Shown piece after piece: positions 56,526 through 64,000 of a stretch of DNA of 64,000 nt. Where the stretch lies: the NCBI GenBank assembly GCA_029532625.1, contig JARFXM010000011.1, positions 2,418,001 to 2,482,000 on the forward strand. Reading direction: 5' to 3'. Positions within the stretch are counted from its first letter, which is position 1. Each line of letters starts with the position of its first letter. Position numbers and translations under genes: made by a program. Origin of the DNA: Lomentospora prolificans. Its lineage: Eukaryota > Ascomycota > Sordariomycetes > Microascales > Microascaceae. Below the pieces are notes generated by a model that saw only the letters and a program-made list of their open reading frames with translations, was not told the DNA's origin and searched no databases.

Positions 56526-59500
56526 AAAGGCCTGCCAAACGAATCTTACACGTGTAGTTGTAGTTGGTTGGATACGGTGCTTCTTGTGGCCATATGGAGT
56601 AGAAAGGAGTCAACAGTCTCTATGAAGGAGCGGAAAAGAACTTTGCGGCGTTCCGCATGGTAGGGCGGCTGGCGTTGTCTTTGAGCAACAGTTTGTTAGC
56701 AAGGCGATCAATACACTGTCGACGCATTGTCTCCAGGGCATCCTGGCCTAAGATCGTCCAAGTGTAGGACTTGTAGCTGGCATCTCAGAGGCCTGACTTT
56801 TTGTATGATGCTGGCTACCTCATTGTGTGGAGTACCAGACCCGCGAAGATTAGCCGCCGTAGGCTTACAAAGGTTTTCTCGATCACCAGTAAAGCATGAT
56901 GTCGAGGTTGGCCGCCCTTGGCTCAGGCGCTGAGCAGGTTCGAGAAAGCTAGTCGAGGAATCCGGCAGAGGAGAAGGTGGACCAGCTCCGACATTTCAAT
57001 CCTGACGTCCCTTTCAAGACCATTCCTTAAACTGGATGCTGAGTAATAAGAATAGGCAGCACCACAAGGTGTTATGATATCATAAGTTTCCCGGCCTGTG
57101 CCGTCCACCATCGTGTGTTTGTGTCACATCACACTCCGCCAGCACCCGCTCTCCATCAGAACATCCAAGTTAAAACAAAGGAGGAGCTAACACAAGGGGG
57201 GAGGGGGTTCCCTAAGGAAGTGGAGAAGGAGAAAGCTTAGAGTGTGGGAAAGAAACCATGTGCGTACCCGACAACGCAAATGTCGAGTGTGATGGGCGGA
57301 TGAGTAAAACATGTCTGTCGATTGGTCCATTCCAGCTGAGACGAGGTGGGATGTCCGCCTTGGTCGGATGGGCCACTTTTGCGCCAGCGCCCACGTCTCG
57401 CTATTCTCACCAACGGCATCAGTCGTGTTGTCATCAGTCGTCAGCATCGCCAAACTAGAGATATTACAATCTTTCGAGTCTAGGCCGGATCAAGTCAAAT
57501 GTGCATTTCGCCTGCAGAGTCGGGCGGGGTTTCTAGTGGGTTTTGCAATGCTCGTCGTTTGGGTGGAGGATGCTCTACTCGCTGGTAGTAGGCAGTCTTT
57601 CTCTGCGTGAAGCAGTTCAGTAAGGGTTGAAAGAATGGCGGGCGGTAGGTAAAAAGGTCACTAACGAGGTTTCGAAAGCTTCACCGACTTGCCACAAGGG
57701 GCGCGGTCAATTTCCATCCACCAACATGCCACCTTTCGATACCATAGCCAGGCAGGCGATGTTTGTAGGCGAGGCGACTGCTTACATCGCGGGAGCTTCT
57801 CTCCTAGAATTCCCTCCCATGAGTAGCGACATCGTCCAACAAATAATGCCCAGAACCTCTTCATGGGTACGCATACCTTGCGTTGCGCTCGCTATGCCCG
57901 CCAGCGTGTAGTCTCTAGAGCGCAAGCTACGAGCAATCAATAGCTCAATTGCATGTGACCCTGACCGAGGCGACTAATAGGGCAGGCAAAGCCAGCAACC
58001 TGCATGGACAAGCAGGGGTCTCGCGCAGCACGACAGCGGAAGAAAGGTGCATCTGGCGGCTCCGGGGTGGAACCCCACGGCCACACGGCGAGCCATATCA
58101 TATCCGGATGTGAGAGCACTGGCATGGCATGGCAAGGACAGGAAGCGTTCGTGGCAAGTGGCTACGCAGTCATCAACAATGCATTTCATGTTGGTAGCGG
58201 CATTCCCTGTAGCTGGGCGGGCGAATCATCGTCGCCACTAGGCATGTTGGATCGGTCAGAGGTTCCTTTGCATTGGTGATTTGCGACCCCGTATTATTTT
58301 GCTCGTTTTGGCAAGCAGCGTTTAATAAATCGAACAACGAGAGAGGAAGTGAGGGGCATGTCACCCGACGGCCACCGCGCGAACCAGGAAAGCCCGTTTA
58401 CCAATGTCGACGCTGTCGCAGGCCCGGTTCCTTGCTGGCGAGGGAGGGCGGGCGGTAGCAGGAAGATATCGAAAATGACTAGTGTGCTGTTGTAAACGTA
58501 ATTGACCGTTTGAGCCTTCCCACCCACTTTTTTCGTAGGCTTCCAGGCACGCTGGCTGCTGGCTCTGAATCGATATAAAGGCTGCAAGATCTACCTACAT
58601 AACTGCTTACTCCTGGTCCATCTGCCTTGTTCCTGAGAGCAAGAATCCGAAAAAGTCGGCCAGTCGTTTCATGTCGTGTGAGCGGAAAGAACACCTTACA
58701 TGTGCCTCCGCCTCTCCGTCCTTAAAAGCCTAAATTGTTGCCAGGCTTGGATCATGCAGCTGCTGCGTCTGCCTGCCGCTGGATACCGACATCCATCCCG
58801 AAGACATTAAGTGCCGCTTAGGCATTATTTGCTTGCGGCAGCGAGATTATCTCTGCTGGCCATCGCCCTCCGATAATAGGCCCCCCTCAAACGAACACCC
58901 CGGCCCGTTCCTTTGAATCCTGGCCCCAGATCTCGATCAAGGCCTAGATCCGAATCCTACCAGAAACCCCCAAAAAGGCAGATCGGGAAGAAAACACCAA
59001 AAACGGCGGATGTAATCCTGCCGCTGCAATTACGACACCCCCATCTCTCTTGTAACCACAGCAATACATTCCGATACGGGGCGAAAACGGTACCTCAAGG
59101 GAGGAGAAGAGAAAAAAAAAAAAAAAAAGACCCGCGACGAAATAAAAAGGCTCGGTCGTATCGTCGGTGTCGCCCGCCTATATCCGAGGCCGCTGTAAAA
59201 CCACATCTCCCCATCTGCCACATTGGAATGGCGAAGCTGTTTTTTGCTTTCCCCCTTTCGCCCTTGACAATAAAAGCACATTAATGGAAGCGCCGTTTTC
59301 TCAGCTCCAAGCACTTGCCCTCTTCGAGCTAGTCTTGCCGCTCTGTCTTGGGCAATTTCCACTGTAGGATCAGCAACTCAGTGGTCTTAGTAGGCTTCTA
59401 TTAGGGCCCTTAGCCGACAACTCGGACGCCAGCATTGGGGCTGGCCATACCCACGTCACTTCCAGCACTGTCTTCCACTGTCTTAGCACCGTCATCCCGC

Positions 59501-59877
59501 TTACAAGGGGTGCAACATCGCACTATAAGCTGAGCTACGGCGGAGCTACAGGGTCTATCCCTCAACTGATCCACCCCGCAAGCTACGCTGGCTACCCGCT
59601 GGAGCTCTTGACTAGTCAAGCAATACGCTTTGTACCACCAGACAGCTTTCACCGTTCGGCTAGAGCTTCTGCTTCTTTCAGAATTGGGAAATTCGTCAGA
59701 CGTCACCATCTTGTGTTGTGGTCGTGCCACCTCCGCATATCGCACATCTCTCGAGGTTACCCTTCCACAAAAGTTCACAATCTCCTCCAAAATACCATTC
59801 CCTGCCGTCTTTCTACTTGCCGCCTTCCCACTTTGCCAATTATCCTACGTGCCGCCATCGTCCGACAGAGCTCAACG
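56526..59877. other. 3.35-kb intergenic region
   Basis: No gene recognised; frames are short and lack motifs. It contains a 17-nt A run (59112-59128) and a degenerate tRNA-like stretch on the minus strand (about 59480-59556). The frame of the following gene is open from 59608 but looks like leader sequence. Confidence 0.45.
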
Positions 59878-61529
59878 ATGCCGCCCCACGTCATTCATCT
59901 CCCCGATGGGCAAAACTTTACAGTTAAGCCCGTCTTTTCTGGAGTCTTTTTCAAGTCAAACGAGTTGAGCACCCAATCCAATGCCTATCCCATTGGTTGG
60001 ACCGTGGTGCTCAACACTACCGAGGAGGAAGACGCTGGAGCCGGACGTAATGACTCGAGCCAGCCCAACGGCAATGGTTCCAATGGGTCTTTCGATCGAC
60101 CAGTGGATGGCTTAGGCAATTCGAGCAACATCAACAGCTCGCACCCACGCATTCGCTCCTTCACCAAGCCGACTCTGCAAAATGACAACCTCTTCATCTC
60201 GTCCGTATCTCTGCCCTCGAGCGCCGAGTACAAGCCCCCCGCAAGCCCAACCCGCCAAATTGCCATGATGCTGTGGGTCAGCCTTTACTGGTACTTTCAC
60301 CAGGCCGAGCCGCTGCCCTATCTGCGCACTGAAGCGTCCAAGAACACGCCCGACGATGCGAAGCCCAAGGGTGATTGGATGATCAACATAAAACAAGACG
60401 GCGTGTTGCGGGGGAGGAACCTCATACCTAAGCTCGAGAGGATGGGCCTCATCGCCTCGGTCGACTCGACTGTCAGCGACGAGTCTGAAGAGTCGTGGAC
60501 GCGCATGTTCGTGTCCAAGAAAATGTTTTGGCAGATTCCCGGTCGTCTCTTCCTCTTCAGCCTGCAGCACAATACCCTGGGCAGCTCCAGACCAGGATCG
60601 CCGCCTTGCAGCAGACCCGGCACACCCCTGTCGCCGTATGGTCCGCCGTATGCTGGCGACTTCGACCAGTCGGCCATGTTTTCGGTACCGACGACAACCA
60701 TCACAACGGCTCCGCCCGCCGTGCCTTCCGGCCCTTTCCATTCAAACTCGCACTTGCCCACCTACTACCCCCCCGGTCCACTAGCCTACACTACGACGAA
60801 TAATGTGCGACACCCGCTGCGGCCAAAGCCCCCGCGGATGGGGGAGGTCTTCTACGCACGATATGTGCCTAGTATGGGCCATTACCTTTCGTTCCGAGTA
60901 GCCTCGACGTCAACAACACCGGTTCAATATCGCGGTCCCCTAGGACCGAATCCTCCCGAACATGTCCACCTACGCGAGCTCTCCGACACTGCATTGCTCC
61001 AGTCATGGCTATCGAAGCCCCGTGTGTCGAAATTCTGGGGAGAGTGGACTCCGGATTTCCTGACCAACGCGGTAAAGTCCCAGCACTCGTTCCCTGTCAT
61101 TGGCATGTGGGACGGTATACCGTTCGGATACTTCGAGATATATTGGGTCAAGGAAGATCCTTTGGGTCAGAAACTGGGTGATCTCATTGCGGACTTTGAC
61201 CGTGGACTGCACATCCTCATCGGCGAGGAGTGGGCGCGAGGTAGGGTACCGACATGGCTGACTAGCCTGGTGCATTGGTCTCTGGCGGCGGATTATCGCA
61301 CGATGAGCATTTGTCTCGAGCCACGAGTCGATAACGAGAGGTTAGTATTGCTCAAACACCCGAGTTCAATGTTCGGCGCGTTTGGCGACTAATTTTGATG
61401 CGTGTCAATAGGTTCCTCCTACACCTGCATAAGGCCAATTTCTCAAGGGAACGACAGGTTGCGTTCCCACACAAGCAAGCCTGGTTCGTTCGGATGAGGA
61501 GGGAAGATTGGGAAGGTCCTGCTCTATAA
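59878..61529 (+). CDS. sidL: Siderophore N5-hydroxyornithine acyltransferase, SidL-type
   Basis: Two exons, 59878-61340 and 61412-61529 (GTTAGT/AATAG borders), 526 residues from MPPHVIHLPDGQNF. The N-terminal half has a low-complexity Pro-rich stretch (about residues 240-310). The C-terminal half is the IucB/MbtK-like GNAT domain: HVHLRELSDTALLQSWLSKPRVSKFWGEW, FGYFEIYWVKEDPLG, ADFDRGLHILIGE and YRTMSICLEP. It ends FVRMRREDW. The same FEIYW-KED-LG and DFDRG-H blocks occur in the SidF-type protein at 29.5-30.9 kb, so the two are paralogues. SidL transfers acetyl to N5-hydroxyornithine for ferricrocin/ferrichrome-type intracellular siderophores and is cytosolic. The absence of a PTS1 here (ending GPAL) agrees with that. 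No exact SreA-type site was seen nearby. Confidence 0.85.
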
Positions 61530-62101
61530 GCTAGCTGGCCGATATTATATTCTTTCCCTGTTGGTTCCAAGGGATGATTGGTGGCTCCGGGGAGGCTTGG
61601 GGCCAGCGACCGGCTCCTTCAGCGCTACACATCGTACCAAGATGAATACTCAAGAATCACGACTTCATGACTTTGACAGTAGTAGCTGGTGAGCGTTCGC
61701 TTAGAATGCTGGAAAATTGGCCGGAGCATTATTTGCCATTTTTGATTCTTCAGTTCATTTCCGGGTTGCAGAGAAATTTCGAGGGGATCGACGTGTTGCA
61801 AATGCCAATTGAATACATCAAGCTGATAGATTTTGGCCAGCGCCACTGTGCGTGTCGCTTGAAGCCATTCTAATGACTGTCACACAGTATGCACAGTATG
61901 GTATACACACTATTTCCGATTTGTTGCCCTCGAAAATTTGGTTGCTCTTTCCCGACGACATTTTTAACTGTCGCGCGATTCTCCCATCGACCACGTCGCA
62001 AGGGATTCATTACACCTCGGCGAGCGCCGCGCCTTACGAATCCCATACATCCGTATCGCGGAGCCACTACTCTCCAGCAACCTCGGGATCCACCGCCCAC
62101 A
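61530..62101. other. Intergenic between sidL-like and heme lyase genes
   Basis: Terminator of the sidL-like gene and promoter of the heme lyase gene. No coding signal beyond the open leader of the latter. Confidence 0.5.
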
Positions 62102-62995
62102 ATGGCCGAATCCAACTCTCGGAGCGACGGCGCATCCGCCTGTCCCGTGGACCACAAGTCCCGTGAAGCATGGCTCGCTCAGTCCCGCGCCGCTGGGGCC
62201 TCGCCAGCCGCCGCCGCCACCGCCGCGCCTCACCCGATCCCCCCTCAAGCGCAACCTCCCGCGCCCAAGTCCTGGTCACAGACCATCGCCTCCTACATCC
62301 CCTTTGTCTCGTCCTCCTCCACGGCTGCGCAACAGCCCTCGCCGCCGCCGGCCGCCGCCCAGGATTCCGGGCTCGGTACCCACCGCGTGGTGTCTAGCAT
62401 CCCCCGTTCTTCCGACCCCGATGCTGTTACGGCGTGCCCTGTGAACAATGAGGCAGAGACGGGCAAGGATGAGTCGACGGGCAATTGGGTATACCCCTCG
62501 GAGAAAATGTTCTTCGACGCCATGAGGCGCAAGGGACTAGGCGCCGAGGCGGACGACATGAAGACTGTTGTACCTATACATAACGCCGTCAACGAGAGGG
62601 CATGGAAAGAGATTATTGAATGGGAAAAGCCCTACTACGCCGGCACTGCGTAAGTTTCCACCGCCATGCTAACCTTTCCCCCCCTTCAAGAACCCTCCCT
62701 CTAACAAGCCCGATGCAGTTGCGACGGACCCAAACTCCACTCCTTCAACGGCCTCAGCACCAAAATGTCCCCCAAGGCCCGCATCAACACCATCCTAGGC
62801 TATACCGCCCCCTTTGACCGCCACGACTGGATCGTCGACCGCTGCGGCACTCGCGTCGAGTACGTAATCGACTTCTACGCCGGCCGTGCCAATGGCACCA
62901 CCGCCGGACCCAGCTTCTATCTAGACGTGCGGCCGAAACTGAATACCTGGGAGGGCATCAAGATGAGGGTCTTCAAGGGCGTTGGCCTTGTCTGA
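62102..62995 (+). CDS. cyc3: Cytochrome c heme lyase (holocytochrome c synthase)
   Basis: Two exons, 62102-62649 and 62719-62995 (GTAAGT/GCAG, phase 2), 274 residues. The catalytic domain is clear: NWVYPSEKMFFDAMRRKG, VVPIHNAVNERAWKEIIEWE, then after the intron CDGPKLHSFNGL, MSPKARINTILGYTAPFDRHDWIVDRCG, VEYVIDFYAG and SFYLDVRPKLNTWEGIKMR. The invariant His in the PIHN segment, which binds heme, is present. The N-terminal third is Ala/Pro-rich with two CP heme-regulatory motifs (CPVDHK near residue 15 and CPVNNE). The enzyme attaches heme covalently to apocytochrome c in the mitochondrial intermembrane space. The start at MAESNSRSDG fits the family; an upstream in-frame Met (61889) lies in leader sequence. 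Confidence 0.93.
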
Positions 62996-63474
62996 GAAAT
63001 CGGCCAGATTTCCGGTTTTGGCGTTCGATGAGTGTATGCTACGTTTTGTAAACCGCTGTGTATCAGTTGGGTTGTATATTACGAGAGGTGCGCGTGCGAA
63101 GGTTCCCGCTTGACTTGTTTTTTTGGAGCATCTGCATTCGTATTGCGTTGGCATGGGCCACGGCTGGGTAAAATATATAGAGCTAATTTAACAACCATCT
63201 CCCCTTCCGCACCAACGATTGACACCTCCCATCATAGGGCTGTTTACTGAACTGAGAGGTAGCCAACAAAGAGTCAACAAGGGTGGAATAGTCGAGGAAC
63301 TGATTCATTGATAATTCACGACTTGTGGCATTCATCCGATGCACAGAATACTCTCCTACCATTAGCTTTCGTCCCAGACCCTGTTGGTATACCCGTGTCC
63401 ATGACGCCTTATTCATTACCCTTATATCCCTCATGTTCGCAAACTTCTAGAACTATAGAAAGGTGCAAACTATG
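62996..63474. other. Convergent 3' region
   Basis: 479 bp between the 3' ends of the heme lyase gene and the edge gene. No coding signal recognised. Confidence 0.5.
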
Positions 63475-64000
63475 TTACTCGTCCTTTTTGCTCTCATAGC
63501 TGTCATCTTGGAGGATCTGGACGCGAACCGCGTTACCAGTCTCCATCGCCGAGGTAGCGACGTCCCATCCCGCCTTTTCCAATTCCTCGAATAAGTTGGG
63601 ATCATCAAAGAGGGAGACACGTCCCAATTTCTCTCGCATCTCATCCGAGACGCAAAAGTTACCTTCGATAACACAATCCTTACAGTTCCACACCATCTCC
63701 ATGGCCATGAACCAGGCCTTGATAGCATCAACAGGCTCCGCCCCAACCATAAGGAGAATCTTGGTACGAAGAAGACCGGGCCGGGGCATATATCGAGTCG
63801 TGATTTTAAAGTGTTTCTGCTCAAAAATCGTAAAGCCTTGTCCTCCTTCCATGAAATCAGAATAATCTCTAGCAAAGTGGACCATGGCTCTTTCTTCTCC
63901 ACGGCTATTTCGAATGAGCGGTACCCAGCTGAGGATAGTTTCTTGCGATGAAATTTGGGCGGGAGTGAGGACCTTGCCGTACCTTAACCAGTGGTCAAAT
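63475..64000 (-). CDS. C-terminal part of an unrecognised protein, cut by the window edge
   Basis: A frame open from the right edge (FDHWLRYGKVLTPAQ ...) to a stop at 63475 encodes at least 174 residues and has no start in view. The sequence is soluble and balanced in composition, with segments such as FTIFEQKHFKITTRYMPRPG and MVWNCKDCVIEGNFCVSDEM, and it ends in an acidic/lysine-rich tail (YESKKDE). I do not recognise the family. Codon and amino-acid composition look like a genuine gene. Confidence 0.65.
   Translation of the reverse strand, partial: FDHWLRYGKVLTPAQISSQETILSWVPLIRNSRGEERAMVHFARDYSDFMEGGQGFTIFEQKHFKITTRYMPRPGLLRTKILLMVGAEPVDAIKAWFMAMEMVWNCKDCVIEGNFCVSDEMREKLGRVSLFDDPNLFEELEKAGWDVATSAMETGNAVRVQILQDDSYESKKDE

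Noticed and set aside
1..64000. CRISPR arrays, bacterial operons, rRNA genes, transposase or reverse transcriptase frames
   Set aside because: None seen. The gene structure is fungal and the only arrays are the simple-sequence and degenerate repeats listed.

Overview
The window is nuclear DNA from a filamentous ascomycete (Pezizomycotina). The evidence is short spliceosomal introns with GTRNGT donors, CTAAC-type branch points and YAG acceptors; single-gene transcription units separated by large intergenic spaces; and a gene set typical of these fungi. I cannot name the genus from sequence alone. All assignments come from reading translated motifs by eye; no database was searched.

Region 1 (1-9.5 kb): mostly non-coding, with a frameshifted ankyrin-repeat relic near 2.5-3.1 kb and a large unrecognised low-complexity protein gene at 3.8-7.9 kb.

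Region 2 (9.5-40.4 kb): a siderophore biosynthesis and transport cluster laid out as three divergent gene pairs. Pair 1 is an NPS6/SidD-type NRPS (minus) and a SidI-type acyl-CoA ligase (plus). Pair 2 is a MirB-type MFS siderophore transporter (minus) and a SidF-type acyltransferase (plus). Pair 3 is an AIF-like FAD oxidoreductase (minus) and a full-length ABCB transporter resembling SitT (plus). The three shared upstream regions are unusually long (5.65, 4.28 and 2.83 kb). They contain all five exact ATCWGATAA sites (the SreA-type iron-repressor motif) found by eye in the window. SidI ends in AKL and SidF in PKL, both peroxisomal PTS1 tripeptides, which suggests that the mevalonate-derived acyl donor is made and transferred in peroxisomes. 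The NRPS would then assemble acylated N5-hydroxyornithine into a fusarinine- or coprogen-type extracellular siderophore, and the MFS and ABC proteins would move it. SidF carries an apparent one-base frameshift.

Region 3 (41-50 kb): an SPX-domain low-affinity phosphate transporter, the Rab geranylgeranyltransferase alpha subunit, and a PHO89-type phosphate symporter.

Region 4 (50-64 kb): a nucleotidyltransferase of the HxGH family that may be fused by splicing to a downstream frame, a degenerate ~50-nt tandem repeat array, a coactosin-like actin regulator, a second siderophore acyltransferase (SidL type, used for acetyl-hydroxyornithine and ferricrocin-type intracellular siderophores), a mitochondrial cytochrome c heme lyase, and the C-terminal part of an unrecognised gene running off the right edge.
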